Assembly (NCBI RefSeq): GCF_039544005.1
Contig: NZ_BAABKV010000001.1
Span: 1,550,001-1,614,000 of the forward strand
Reading direction: 5' to 3'
From: Kitasatospora paranensis
GTDB taxonomy: Bacteria; Actinomycetota; Actinomycetes; Streptomycetales; Streptomycetaceae
Length of the DNA: 64,000 nt
The translations under genes and the position numbers were made by a program. The notes under the pieces were generated by a model, which saw only the letters and a list, made by a program, of their open reading frames with translations, made no database searches and was not told the origin of the DNA. The number at the start of each line of letters is the position of its first letter. The first letter of the stretch is position 1. Below, piece by piece: positions 34,231-43,745 of the stretch.

Positions 34231-34878
34231 ATGGCTCTGACCCGTGACCGCCTCGCTGCCCGGGCCGCCCGCGAACTGCGCGACGGACAGTACGTCAATC
34301 TGGGCATCGGCCTGCCGACCCTCGTCCCCAACCACCTGCCGGAGGGCATCCACGTCGTCCTGCACTCGGAGAACGGCATCCTCGGTGTGGGTCCCTACCC
34401 GTTCGCGGGCGACGAGCACCCGGACCTGATCAACGCCGGCAAGGAGACCGTCACCGTCCAGGCGGGAGCCTGCTACTTCGACTCCGCCGCATCCTTCGGG
34501 ATGATCCGGGCCGGGCGCATCGACGTGTCCATCCTCGGCGCCATGCAGGTCTCCGCCTCCGGGGACCTGGCCAACTGGACCATCCCCGGCAAGATGGTCA
34601 AGGGCATGGGTGGCGCGATGGATCTCGTTCACGGCGCCCGCAGGGTGGTCGTGGTGATGGAGCATACAGCGCGCGACGGTTCGCCGAAGATCGTCCGCGA
34701 ATGCAGCCTGCCCGCCACGGGGCGCGGTGTCGTCGACCGGATCATCACCGACCTCGCCGTCATCGACGTGACCGCCGACGGCCTGCGCCTGGTCGAACTC
34801 GCCGAGGGCGTGAGCGTTCCGGAGGTGGTCGCGGCCACCGGGGCCCCGCTGCTCCTGCCCGTGGGTGCGGAGGCCTGA
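34231..34878 (+). CDS. scoB: 3-oxoacid CoA-transferase subunit B
   Basis: ATG at 34231, after AGGAGAA in the scoA tail. The 215-residue protein has [14 protein letters not shown], the catalytic-Glu motif [11 protein letters not shown], and [14 protein letters not shown] and [12 protein letters not shown], all diagnostic of the beta subunit. It works with the adjacent subunit A. Together with the two depolymerases and the dehydrogenase it completes a path from PHB to acetoacetyl-CoA within 13 kb. Confidence 0.92.
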   Translation: MALTRDRLAARAARELRDGQYVNLGIGLPTLVPNHLPEGIHVVLHSENGILGVGPYPFAGDEHPDLINAGKETVTVQAGACYFDSAASFGMIRAGRIDVSILGAMQVSASGDLANWTIPGKMVKGMGGAMDLVHGARRVVVVMEHTARDGSPKIVRECSLPATGRGVVDRIITDLAVIDVTADGLRLVELAEGVSVPEVVAATGAPLLLPVGAEA

Positions 34879-35108
34879 GCCGGGTGGCAGCTTCAGGTCC
34901 ACCGGCCGTGATCCGGGCAGGAGGCCGGGAACCGGAGGCAGTGCCATGGCAGCCCGCTCCATGACGACTCCGCCAAGAGTGGACAGCGCACACATGTCGC
35001 CCACCCGACAGTCGGCCGCAGGCTACGCCCAGAGGTCGTGACCGCCGACACCGTGCCGGGCGCCAGATGTGCCCCTGGGGGCGCGGGCGGTTCACCGACC
35101 CGTGCTCA

Positions 35109-35125
35109 CTCCCCCACCCAGGAGT
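35109..35125 (+). repeat. 17-base leader element, second copy
   Basis: Identical to 21971-21987 and again directly upstream of a PHB depolymerase ATG (35128). The copies are 13 kb apart in front of non-homologous catalytic domains, so the match suggests shared regulation or an old promoter duplication. Confidence 0.5.
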
Positions 35126-35127
35126 AC

Positions 35128-36854
35128 ATGATGGTGCGTTCACCGAGAAGACACGACGTCAGGGCCCGCATCGCGCGGCGCTGGACCGCCCTCGCCGCCG
35201 GCGCCCTGCTGCTGGTCGGAGGGGTGGCCACGGCCACCCCCGCCAGTGCCGCCGGCCTCACCCAGGTCAGCAGCTTCGGGTCGAACCCGGGCAGTCTGAA
35301 CATGTACAGCTACGTGCCCGCCGGTCTGCCGTCCAACGCGCCGCTCGTGGTCGCCATGCACGGCTGCACGCAGAGCGCCACCGACTACTACACCAACTCC
35401 GGCTGGGCCAAGTACGCGGACATGTACAAGTTCGCGCTGGTCTTCCCGGAGCAGCCCTCGCTGACCAACCCGATCAGCAAGTGCTTCGACTGGGGCACGC
35501 CGTCGAACGACAGCCGCGGCCAGGGTGAGGCCCTGTCGATCTACACCATGGTGCAGTACGCCGAGACCACGTACCACGTCGACCCGAGCCGGATCTTCAT
35601 CACCGGCCTGTCCGCGGGCGGCGGCATGACCTCCGACATGCTCGCCGCCTACCCGGACGTGTTCGCGGCCGGATCCATCGACTCCGGCCCGGCCGCACAG
35701 TGCTCCACCAGTGGCATCACCAACACCAACTGCACGTCGGGCACCACCAGCCACACCCCGCAGCAGTGGGGCGACCTCATCCGCAATGCCCACTCCGGCT
35801 ACACCGGGCCGTACCCGCGGGTGGCGATCTGGCAGGGCAGCTCCGACACCACCGTCAATCCGGCGGAGCTGACCTACAGCAGGGACGGCTGGACCAACGT
35901 CTGGGGCATCGGCCAGACCCCGTCCAGCACCCAGACCCTCACCGGCGGCACCACCCAGAGCACCTACAACGACGCCACCGGCAAGCCCGCGGTGGTGACC
36001 TACGCGGTCTCGGGCATGGCACACGGCCTGGCCGTCAATCCCGGCTCGGGCACCGATCAGTGCGGGACAACCGGCACGTACTACATCAACTCCATCTGCT
36101 CCAGCTACTACACCGCCAAGTTCTTCGGCCTGGACCAGAGCGGCCCCGCCGCGCCGACCGGCCTGGCCGTCACCGGCACCACGGACACCGGCGCCTCGCT
36201 GAGCTGGAACGCCGTGGCCGGCGCGACCGGCTACGCCGTGTACCGCAACGGCACCCAGGCGAACACCTCCGCCGTCACCGGCACCACCTACACCGACAGC
36301 GGCCTCACCGCAGGCACCACCTACAGCTACACCGTCGCCGCCCTCGACTCCGCCGGCACGGTCGGCACCCGGTCCGCCCCCGTCAACGCCACCACCACCG
36401 GCACCTCCCCCGCCTGCCCGCCCCGACCGCCCTCACGGTGACCGGCACCACGGACACCGGCGCCTCGCTGAGCTGGAACGCCGTGCCCGGCGCGACCGGC
36501 TACGCCGTGTACCGCAACGGCACCCAGGCGAACACCTCCGCCGTCACCGGCACCACCTACACCGACAGCGGCCTCACCGCAGGCACCACCTACAGCTACA
36601 CCGTCGCCGCCCTCGACTCCGCCGGCACGGTCGGCACCCAGTCCGCCCCCGTCAACGCCACCACCGCGGCCGCAGCCGCCTGCTTCACCGACAACAACTA
36701 CAACCAGACCGTCGCCGGTCGTGCCCACCAGAGCGGCGGGTACGTCTACGCCAACGGCTCGAACCAGGCCATGGGCCTGTGGAACGTCTACACCGTCCAC
36801 ACGCTGAAGCAGACCGGCACCAACACCTACGTCGTCGCCGACGGCCAGTGCTGA
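35128..36854 (+). CDS. Extracellular PHB depolymerase, type-1 domain with two Fn3 linkers and binding domain, one frameshift
   Basis: ATG at 35128. A signal peptide ends near TATPASAA. The catalytic domain (about residues 35-340) has the oxyanion segment VVAMHGCTQSATDYYTNSGW before the lipase box ITGLSAGGGMTSDM and a late His in SGMAHGLAVNPG, the type-1 order. Two fibronectin type-III modules follow, nearly identical to each other, then a C-terminal domain CFTDNNYNQTVAGRAHQSGGY...NQAMGLWNVYTVHTLKQ typical of PHB-binding domains. The frame breaks in the linker between the Fn3 modules at the C5 run 36407-36411. It is secreted and attacks solid polymer; the product feeds the neighbouring 3-hydroxybutyrate genes. 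Confidence 0.85.
36172..36396 (+). repeat. Fn3 coding repeat, copy 1
   Basis: About 225 bases repeated at 36441-36665 with only about two base differences seen. It encodes one fibronectin type-III linker module of the depolymerase. Confidence 0.85.
36441..36665 (+). repeat. Fn3 coding repeat, copy 2
   Basis: Direct repeat of 36172-36396, offset by 269 bases. Adding the base lost at 36407-36411 makes the offset 270, exactly 90 codons, which supports both the repair and a recent in-frame duplication. Confidence 0.85.
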
Positions 36855-36898
36855 CCCGCCGCCGGAGCCCCGCCGCCCCGAACCTCCCGTAGCGGCGA

Positions 36899-36944
36899 CG
36901 CACCGTGCCGAGGGACCGGCTAGACCGGCCCTCGGCACGGTGCG
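36899..36944. terminator. Hairpin after the PHB depolymerase
   Basis: A perfect 16-base stem (36899-36914 with 36929-36944); the 14-base loop can itself pair (CCGG-CTAGA-CCGG). It begins 45 bases after the stop. Confidence 0.8.
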
Positions 36945-37062
36945 CGCGTCACCGCTGCGCCGCCCGTGGCCGCAGCACCGCGCCGGTGCGGCGGTGCGGG
37001 CCGGGCACGGGCCACCGTGGCCCACCGGGAACGGGCAGCCGCCGCACCGTACCGTGGCTCAC

Positions 37063-38145
37063 GTGGTGGATGACACGAACGGAACGGACGGCGCGGAGGC
37101 TCGCCCGCCCGGACCGCCGCCCGTCCGGGCCCGGCACCCGGCGTGGTGGCTGGTGTCCGCCGTACTGGTCGCGGCCGCGGTGGTCTTCGCCCTGGACCGG
37201 CGGCACGACCTCGCGTCAGCCGTCCACCTGATCTCGATGGTCCGGCCGACGCGGTTGCTGCCGGCCGCCCTGTTCGAGGTGCTGTCCCTGGCCTGCCTGG
37301 CGGGACTGCAGCAGCGGTTGCTGAGGATGGGCGGGGCCCGGCTCGGATTCGGCCCGATGATGGCCCTGGTCGTGGCGGCCAACGCCGTGGCCGGAGCGCT
37401 GCCCGGCGGCGCTGCCTTCGCGGCGGCCTGGCTGTTCGAGCAGCTGCGCCGCCGCCGCGTGTCCCCCGTGCTCGCCGGGTCTGCCCTCGCGGTCGCCGGC
37501 CTGATGTCCGCTCTCACGCTCTTCCTCCTGCTCGTCGCAGGCGTCCTGGTCAGCGGTACGGCAGGGCCGGGCGGCCTGCGCGCCGCCGTCCTGTGGCTCG
37601 CCGCCGTCCTCGCCGTCCTGACGGCCACCGGGGCCGCCGCCTCCCGGTTCGCCCCCGCGCGGCGATGGGCATGGCGGCTCTGGCGGCGCCTCGGGCTGCG
37701 CTCCCGGCGGATGTGGACCATCGAGGACGAGCTGTCCCACCTCGTCCGCCACGTGCGGGAGCGCCGGCCCGGCGTCCGACCCTGGCTGACGCCACTGGCC
37801 CTGGCGCTGGGCAACTGGCTCCTCGACCTGGCCTGCCTCGCCGCCTGCGCGTGGGGGCTGGGCATCACGCTGCCGTGGCGGGGCACCTTGGTCGCCTACA
37901 CGCTGACCCAGATGACAGGTGCCCTGCGACTGACACCCGGTGGGCTGGGCATCGTCGAGACGAGTCTTGCCGGGCTCCTGGTCCTCTACGGGCTGAGGGC
38001 CGACCAGGCCATCGCACTCACCCTGCTGTACCGCGCCGCGAGCTACTGGGCCCTGCAGCCGATCGGCTGGGCGAGTTGGGTCGGCCTGACGCTCACCGCA
38101 CGCCGCCGGGGTCCGGGCAGTCCCGGCGGGGCGAGCGCGAGCTGA
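37063..38145 (+). CDS. UPF0104 (lysylphosphatidylglycerol synthase TM-region) membrane protein
   Basis: Start is GTG at 37063; GTG at 37054 or 37066 is equally possible. The roughly 360-residue protein has about eight hydrophobic segments and the UPF0104 motifs ALVVAANAVAGALPGGAAFAAAW and, late, TQMTGALRLTPGGLGIVETSLAGLL. The family includes the flippase half of MprF and transporters of unknown lipids; no LPG-synthase domain is attached here. It stands alone between the PHB genes and the decayed pspA; its role is likely lipid-linked transport in the plasma membrane. Confidence 0.8.
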   Translation: MVDDTNGTDGAEARPPGPPPVRARHPAWWLVSAVLVAAAVVFALDRRHDLASAVHLISMVRPTRLLPAALFEVLSLACLAGLQQRLLRMGGARLGFGPMMALVVAANAVAGALPGGAAFAAAWLFEQLRRRRVSPVLAGSALAVAGLMSALTLFLLLVAGVLVSGTAGPGGLRAAVLWLAAVLAVLTATGAAASRFAPARRWAWRLWRRLGLRSRRMWTIEDELSHLVRHVRERRPGVRPWLTPLALALGNWLLDLACLAACAWGLGITLPWRGTLVAYTLTQMTGALRLTPGGLGIVETSLAGLLVLYGLRADQAIALTLLYRAASYWALQPIGWASWVGLTLTARRRGPGSPGGASAS

Positions 38146-38246
38146 GTTGCCCGCCGCCGATCGCCCTCCACCGGTGGAGCCCCTGCCCGGGGGCAGCCCA
38201 CCCGCCCCGGCCCCTCCTGACCGCGGAGCCAAAGGAGTGGGAGTCC

Positions 38247-38648
38247 GTGACCGGTGTCGCAGACCGCATCGCGGAGCTGTCCGGATCAAGGCCAACAGGC
38301 TGCTGGACCGGGCTGAGGATCCGAGGAAGCTACTGGACTTCGCCCGCACTCAGCGGCCGGTGCCCTGCGGCGGGGCGGCCGGAAGGCCGGAGGAGCAGGC
38401 GCAGCGGGCGTTGGCCGACGGCCGGGAGGACCTGGCCCGTGCGGCACTGGCCAGGCGGGCCGGTATGCGCGGCCAGGTGGCCCCGCTGGAGGAGGAACCG
38501 CTGCTGCGGACCGCCCCCGCACCCCGTGCCCCGACCGCTCGGGGCGCGTCCTGGTGCCGGCACCGTCCGCGCCGCGGCCGGGCCGGGCAGGTTCCGGACC
38601 CGTGAGGTTGTCGTCGCCCACCGCGGGGCCCCTGCTGCGACGCGCGCG
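38247..38648 (+). pseudogene. pspA: Decayed pspA (phage-shock/IM30 family) remnant
   Basis: GTG at 38247 behind AAAGGAG starts VTGVADRIAELS, then one base is missing at about 38280 (ELF/RIKANRLLDRAEDPRKLLDF). This is the PspA N-terminal helix. About 25 residues of the coiled coil are missing before PEEQAQRALADGREDLARAALARRAG, and after LEEE the similarity stops, with a last scrap in another frame near 38589-38648 (RFRTREVVV). A normal PspA has about 220-250 residues, so several deletions have removed most of the rod. The promoter-proximal signals remain. It is most probably a pseudogene; unlike the other broken genes, one added base cannot repair it. Confidence 0.65.
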
Positions 38649-39061
38649 CCGGCCGGTCCGTGGCGTCCGGTCCCGGCAGACCGGCCGGCTCCGCCTCCTT
38701 CACCACCGCCGTTGTCACCAACCGTCACTTCCCGGTCCCACCGCCCCGCAGGCAGCTGCCTCGACCGTCCGAGGTGCGGCCGGTGCCGCCGGTGCCAGGC
38801 TGGAAGTGGTACCGCCACCGGAGCGTGGGCGGCCGGCACGGGCCGCCCGGACGGCGGGGGTTCACCGCGTCCTCCACCACCGGCCTGGTGGGACACGCCG
38901 GGCTCGGCGCCTGCCCGACCGGGCGAGGGCCGCCCGGCCTCACCGAGGCCGCCGCGCCGGCTCTCCCCCGGCCGGCGACCCCGCCTGCTCGACCGGATGC
39001 CACCTGATCCGCTCGTCGACCGGCACCACACTCCAGCCCGAAGATCATCTGGGAGACCGCC
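38649..39061. other. Non-coding stretch before the DUF1918 fusion gene
   Basis: No reading frame here resembles a protein family. It holds a candidate DevR box at 38927-38940 and a ribosome site (GGGAGACC) before the ATG at 39062. It may be debris of the same decay that removed pspA. Confidence 0.5.
38927..38940. promoter_or_regulatory. Candidate DevR/OsdR box
   Basis: GGGCCGCCCGGCCT, one mismatch at the last position, 122 bases upstream of the gene at 39062. Confidence 0.35.
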
Positions 39062-40024
39062 ATGAGAGCCGTCATCGGAGACCACGTCATCGTCGAAGGC
39101 AGCCGCCCCGGCGTGCCGCGGCGGGACGGAGAGGTGACCGCGCTGCACCGACCGGACGGCGAACCGCCCTGGGAGGTCCTGTGGTCGGACACCGGGCACT
39201 CCACCCTGTTCTTCCCCGGTCCGGACAGTCGACTGCGCCACGTCACCCGCCACGGCCCGAAGAGCGAGGCGCCGCGGCCGTCCGACCGGCCACGCACCTC
39301 CGCGAAGGCCGGGCGGAGCGGGCCGGCCGGGCCCGGCAAGCCCGCCGCCGGTCCGGAACGGGCCGGGCCGAGCGACGCAGGCGACCTCGGCAGACGCGTC
39401 GCGCTGCGCCGCGAGCAGCTGGGACTCGGCCGGGAGGAGACCGCGGTGCGGGCCGGCATGGCGGTGCCGTACCTGGAGTACCTGGAAACCTCGCCCGCCG
39501 ACGTCGAGGCGGGAGCGCTGGCCAGGCTGGCCGCCGTACTGAAGACGACGGTCACCCAGTTGCTCGGCGGCGGACTCGACCTGCCGCCGGGCCGAGCGAG
39601 CGCCGCCGCGCACCCGGTGCTGGAAGAGCTGGCCCACTCCGAATGCTGGGAGCGCCTGTCCACCGACGGGGTCGGCCGGGTGGCCCTGAGCACCGCGACG
39701 GGTCCCCTCGTCCTCCCGGTCAACTACTGGGTGCAGGACGGCACACTGATCTTCCGCACGGCTCCCGAGGGTCCGCTTGCCGCCGCCGTCGGCCGGCGGG
39801 TCGCCTTCGAGGTCGACCGGATAGACGAGGTGCTGCGCACCGGCTGGAGCGTGCTGGCCACCGGTGGCGCCCACCGGATCGACGACCGGCCGGCGCCGGC
39901 CCACCCGGAACAACGGGACAGGCCGTCACCCTGGGCAGGCGGCGAGCGCGACCTGTGGATCAGGATCACACCGACCGAACTCAGCGGCCGCGTGATCCGT
40001 ACCGCCGACGACCCGACGCGGTGA
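39062..40024 (+). CDS. DUF1918 - helix-turn-helix - flavin split-barrel fusion protein
   Basis: ATG at 39062. The 320-residue protein joins three modules: DUF1918 (residues 1-65, [18 protein letters not shown]...[21 protein letters not shown]), a Cro/XRE-like helix-turn-helix at about 115-175 ([34 protein letters not shown]), and a PNPOx-like barrel from about 190 ([36 protein letters not shown]). The first module occurs alone at 5372-5626 and the last matches the truncated gene at 1-351. A DNA-binding protein with a flavin-type sensor domain is plausible; the ligand is unknown. Confidence 0.83.
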   Translation: MRAVIGDHVIVEGSRPGVPRRDGEVTALHRPDGEPPWEVLWSDTGHSTLFFPGPDSRLRHVTRHGPKSEAPRPSDRPRTSAKAGRSGPAGPGKPAAGPERAGPSDAGDLGRRVALRREQLGLGREETAVRAGMAVPYLEYLETSPADVEAGALARLAAVLKTTVTQLLGGGLDLPPGRASAAAHPVLEELAHSECWERLSTDGVGRVALSTATGPLVLPVNYWVQDGTLIFRTAPEGPLAAAVGRRVAFEVDRIDEVLRTGWSVLATGGAHRIDDRPAPAHPEQRDRPSPWAGGERDLWIRITPTELSGRVIRTADDPTR

Positions 40025-40109
40025 CGCCGCCCGGCCACGTGGCCCCGCCCGCCGCCGACCCGTCGGCGCCGGAGATCCTGCACCGGGGTGGGCCGGTCGC
40101 GACGGGAGC

Positions 40110-40125
40110 AGGCCCGTTGGGCCCT
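40110..40125. promoter_or_regulatory. Palindrome upstream of the SPFH gene
   Basis: AGGCCCGTTGGGCCCT is a near palindrome 132 bases before the SPFH start. It is related to, but does not fit, the 14-base box, so it is only a weak candidate site. Confidence 0.25.
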
Positions 40126-40256
40126 GTCGCCGGCACGGGCCGCGGGGGCAGGCTCGCGGTAGGGCCGCAGACCGGTCCCGTGCCTCCCGTCGCTTGCGCG
40201 GCGACGACGTCCCGGACCTGCCCGCTGTCGCGGGTCGGCCGTCGGAGGGAGCTGAC

Positions 40257-41153
40257 ATGACCGCTGTGATCGCCGTCCTGGTGGCGCTCGTCGTCCTTGT
40301 CCTGATCGGGCTCGCGATGTCGATCCGCATCGTCCGCCAGTACGAGAAGGGGGTCGTCTTCCGGTTCGGCCGGATCATCGGAGCACGTGAACCGGGGCTG
40401 CGCCTGATCATCCCGTTCGCCGACGTCATGCACCACATCTCGCTGCGGATCGTCACCATGCCCATCCAGTCCCAGGGCATCATCACCCGCGACAACGTCA
40501 GCGTGGGCGTCTCCGCAGTCGCGTACTTCCGCGTCGTGGACGCGGTCAAGTCGGTCATCGCCATCGAGAACGTGAACTCCGCGATCAACCAGATCGCCCA
40601 GACGACCCTGCGCAAGGTGGTCGGCCGGCACACCCTGGACGAGACGCTCTCCGAGACCGACCGCATCAACCTGGACATCCGCCGGATCCTGGACGTCACC
40701 ACGACCGAATGGGGCGTGGAGGTCACCCTGGTCGAACTCAAGGACATCCAACTGCCCGACACCATGAAGCGTGCGATGGCCAAGCAGGCCGAAGCCGAGC
40801 GGGAGAAGCGAGCAAAGATCATCAGCGCCCAGGGAGAGACCCTGGCCGCCGCCGCACTCGGCGAGGCCTCGGACACGATGATGGCCCACCCGCTCGCCCT
40901 CCAGCTGCGCAACCTGCAGAGCCTCGTCGAGATCGCCGTCGACAGGAACAGCACCGTGGTGTTCCCCGCACCGCTGATGAGCACCATCGGCGAACTCGGC
41001 TCCTTCCTCGCCCGCGAGGCGGCCGCCGCCGCTTCCGCACCACAGCTCCCGCCGGACGCACCGGACACCCCGGTCCCGACCAGGCCCGTTCACCGCCCTG
41101 CGGCCGACCCCGTTCCCGTACCGGCGCCCAGCGGGGTGGCCGGGACTCCCTAG
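40257..41153 (+). CDS. SPFH-domain (slipin/stomatin-like) membrane protein
   Basis: ATG at 40257 after GGAGGGAG. The 298-residue protein has one N-terminal membrane helix ([18 protein letters not shown]), then the SPFH core: [47 protein letters not shown] and [17 protein letters not shown] coiled coil [24 protein letters not shown] and a Pro-rich tail follow. Slipins form membrane scaffolds and often pair with an NfeD protease partner; none is adjacent here. A membrane-stress role fits the context and the nearby decayed pspA. Confidence 0.9.
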   Translation: MTAVIAVLVALVVLVLIGLAMSIRIVRQYEKGVVFRFGRIIGAREPGLRLIIPFADVMHHISLRIVTMPIQSQGIITRDNVSVGVSAVAYFRVVDAVKSVIAIENVNSAINQIAQTTLRKVVGRHTLDETLSETDRINLDIRRILDVTTTEWGVEVTLVELKDIQLPDTMKRAMAKQAEAEREKRAKIISAQGETLAAAALGEASDTMMAHPLALQLRNLQSLVEIAVDRNSTVVFPAPLMSTIGELGSFLAREAAAAASAPQLPPDAPDTPVPTRPVHRPAADPVPVPAPSGVAGTP

Positions 41154-41235
41154 GCGTCGCCGTCCCCTGCCGCCGAGGGCACGAGGGCGTTCGTCGGCGA
41201 CGGGGGAGCGCATCGCACGGAAGGCTCACGAGAAG

Positions 41236-41601
41236 ATGACGCAGCCGTTCCACCCACCGCGCCACGGGCCGCACCGCCTCGTCGAGCACTGGAGAGCCGC
41301 AGCGGCCGACCGCCGCGCCAGGGCCGCCGCCCGCCGGTGGCAGCACTCCGGCGCCGAACCGCGCTGGGCGCGCAGCGATCTGCCGGCCCGACGACTGCTC
41401 GGAAGGATCTTCGCGCCGTTCTTCCTGCTCGCCACCGTCGTCCTCACCCTGCTGGCAGCGAACGCGCTCCCCGCACCGAGCGCCGACCGTGCGTTCTACA
41501 CGGGCCTCGCCGTGCTGTGCGCCGTGTGCACCGTCGTCGCGGTGATCGACCTGATCGTCATCCGGCGCCGGATGGCAGAGCAACGACGCTGGCACCGCTG
41601 A
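41236..41601 (+). CDS. Small two-helix membrane protein
   Basis: ATG at 41236. The 121-residue protein has a basic N-terminal half (RRARAAARRW) and two hydrophobic helices, IFAPFFLLATVVLTLLAANAL and FYTGLAVLCAVCTVVAVIDLIVI, with a basic tail. I do not recognise a named family beyond small streptomycete membrane proteins. It lies 82 bases after the SPFH gene on the same strand and may be co-transcribed with it. Confidence 0.6.
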   Translation: MTQPFHPPRHGPHRLVEHWRAAAADRRARAAARRWQHSGAEPRWARSDLPARRLLGRIFAPFFLLATVVLTLLAANALPAPSADRAFYTGLAVLCAVCTVVAVIDLIVIRRRMAEQRRWHR

Positions 41602-41809
41602 GGACGGAGCCGATCGGTCCGCCGGACTCGGGCTTCCGCCCGGTCCGCGTGCGAATCCGCCGCAGGAGAACGATCCTGCAGGAGGGCGGGCGTCGCCCGG
41701 CGATGCCGACACAGCTCCGGCCGTACCGCCCGGAGCACCCGCCACCGAGCGCCCCTGTCGAGCGACGGCCTTCGGAGTTCGTCGTCGGCCTGATCGGAAG
41801 GACGAGGCC

Positions 41810-42262
41810 ATGGCCGAGGAACCGGCTCTTGAGGGAAAGATCGTCGTCGGGGTGGACGGTTCGGAGCATTCGAGAAGGGCTCTGCGTTGGGCTGTTCAGC
41901 AGGCTGAGCTCACCCACCGTGTGGTGGAGGCGGTGATGGCCTGGGAGCCGCCGTTCTCCGGGTGGGGCAGCGCTGTCCCGGTCGGCGAGGAGGCGCATCT
42001 GGGGGAGGCGGCGCGGAAGGTCCTGGCCGAGAACGTCGAGAAGGTGGCGGGCCCGCAGCCGCCGGTGGACATCCGGCTCAGGGTCGGGGAGGGAACTCCG
42101 GCCTGGGTCCTGCTCGGGGCCGCCCACGAGCAGGCGTCCCTGCTGGTCGTCGGACATCGCGGCCTCGGCGGCTTCGAAGGCGCCCTGCTGGGCTCCGTCG
42201 GGCAGTACTGCGTCCAGCACTCGCCCTGCCCGGTCGTCGTCGTCCGCAGCGCCGGAGACTGA
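41810..42262 (+). CDS. Universal stress protein, single domain
   Basis: ATG at 41810. The 150-residue protein starts GKIVVGVDGSEHSRRALRWA and ends LLVVGHRGLGGFEGALLGSVGQYCVQHSPCPVVVVR, with the full ATP-binding motif. It is very close in sequence to the USP at 45031-45525. It precedes the nicotinate phosphoribosyltransferase gene by 93 bases on the same strand. Confidence 0.88.
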   Translation: MAEEPALEGKIVVGVDGSEHSRRALRWAVQQAELTHRVVEAVMAWEPPFSGWGSAVPVGEEAHLGEAARKVLAENVEKVAGPQPPVDIRLRVGEGTPAWVLLGAAHEQASLLVVGHRGLGGFEGALLGSVGQYCVQHSPCPVVVVRSAGD

Positions 42263-42355
42263 CCGCCGTCGCGGTCCTCCCGTGGGCCCGGCCGCGTCAC
42301 GGATCACGGGCACGCACACCGCAGTCCACGGTCCTGCCATCAGGAGGTCGAGCCG

Positions 42356-43702
42356 ATGTCGACTGCCCAGGTCACCGATCTGTACGAGGTGGCGATGGCG
42401 CACTCGTACCTGCGGGAGCGGATGACCGCTCCGGCGACGTTCGACCTGGTCGTCCGCACGCTCCCGCCCGGCCGCGGCTTCCTGGTCGCCGCGGGCCTGG
42501 AGCCGGTGCTGGACTTCCTCGCCGGGATGCGTGTGGACGAGGAGGACGTCGCGGCCTTCGCCGCCGCCCTCGGCCGGCCGTACCGGGACTTGGAGCCGCT
42601 GCTCGGACTGCGGTTCACCGGCCGGGTCCGGGCCGTGCCCGAGGGTCGCATCGTCCTCCCCGGCGAGCCCCTTCTTGAGGTGACGGCACCGCTGCCCGAA
42701 GCGCAGCTGGTGGAGTCGTTCCTGCTCAACCAGGTGTGCCACCAGACGGCCGTGGCGTCCAAGGCCGCGCGGTGCGTGATCGCGGCGGCCGGGCGGCCGA
42801 CGGTGGACTTCTCGCTGCGCCGCACCCACGGCGTGTCGGCGGCCGACCAGGCGGCGCGGCTGGGCGCGCTGGTCGGCTTCGCCGGCACGAGCAACGTGGC
42901 GGCCGCCCGCCGCTACGGCCTGCGGGCCGTCGGCACGATGGCCCACTCGTACATCGAGGCGTACGGTGACGAGGCCGAGGCGTTCAGGGCCTTCGCCCGG
43001 GCCCATCCCGGCCCGGTGACCTTCCTGGTGGACACCTACGACACCGAGGCCGGCGTCGCGGTCGCCGCCCGGGTGTTGCGCGAGCTCGGGCTGCACGAAG
43101 GCTGCGCGGTGCGACTCGACAGCGGCGACCTCGGCGCACTCGCCGTCTCCGCCCGCCGGATCCTGGACGAGGCCGGGCTGCCAGAGGTGCGGATCACCGC
43201 CAGCGGCGGCCTGGACGAGTACGCCGTGGACGAGCTGGTGCGCAGCGGAGCTCCGATAGACCTGTTCGCCGTCGGAACGCTGGTCGGGGTCGCAGCCGAC
43301 GCGCCGTACTTGGACGCGGCCTACAAGCTCGTCGCCTACGACGGCCGGCCGATGATGAAACTGTCCACCGGCAAGGTCACCGCCCCGGGGGCCAAACAGG
43401 TCCACCGCGCGCCCGGCTTCGCCGACACCGTCGCGCTGGCCGCCGAGCCCGCACCGGCGGGCACCCGGCCACTGCTGGCGACCGTGATGGCGCACGGACA
43501 CCGCACCCGCCCCGCCCGGTCGATCGCCGCGGCCCGGGCCACGTTCGAGGCCGATCTCGCCGAACTCCCGGACGCCGCCCGCCGCATCGACGACCCGCGT
43601 GCCCCGGTGCCCGCCGTCTCCGCAGGACTGCGATCGCTCACCGACGAGGTCCGCCGATCGATCGAGGCGCGACAACGCACGGATCGCGAGCCGGACCGCT
43701 GA
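42356..43702 (+). CDS. pncB: Nicotinate phosphoribosyltransferase
   Basis: ATG at 42356 after AGGAGG. The 448-residue protein has the NAPRTase N-terminus TDLYEVAMAHSYLRE, the active-site segment VDFSLRRTHG (the family usually reads DFGSRRAHG), GTMAHSYIEAYGDE, FLVDTYDTEAGV, LDSGDLGAL and the phosphoribosyl-binding ASGGLDEY. It makes nicotinate mononucleotide from nicotinate and PRPP with ATP, the first step of NAD+ salvage. M. tuberculosis PncB2 (Rv0573c) is a DosR-regulon member, and the gene's place among USPs fits that class. Confidence 0.87.
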   Translation: MSTAQVTDLYEVAMAHSYLRERMTAPATFDLVVRTLPPGRGFLVAAGLEPVLDFLAGMRVDEEDVAAFAAALGRPYRDLEPLLGLRFTGRVRAVPEGRIVLPGEPLLEVTAPLPEAQLVESFLLNQVCHQTAVASKAARCVIAAAGRPTVDFSLRRTHGVSAADQAARLGALVGFAGTSNVAAARRYGLRAVGTMAHSYIEAYGDEAEAFRAFARAHPGPVTFLVDTYDTEAGVAVAARVLRELGLHEGCAVRLDSGDLGALAVSARRILDEAGLPEVRITASGGLDEYAVDELVRSGAPIDLFAVGTLVGVAADAPYLDAAYKLVAYDGRPMMKLSTGKVTAPGAKQVHRAPGFADTVALAAEPAPAGTRPLLATVMAHGHRTRPARSIAAARATFEADLAELPDAARRIDDPRAPVPAVSAGLRSLTDEVRRSIEARQRTDREPDR

Positions 43703-43745
43703 GCGCGCCGGCCCCATCCGCGGCGGGCGGCGCCGGAGACGCGTG

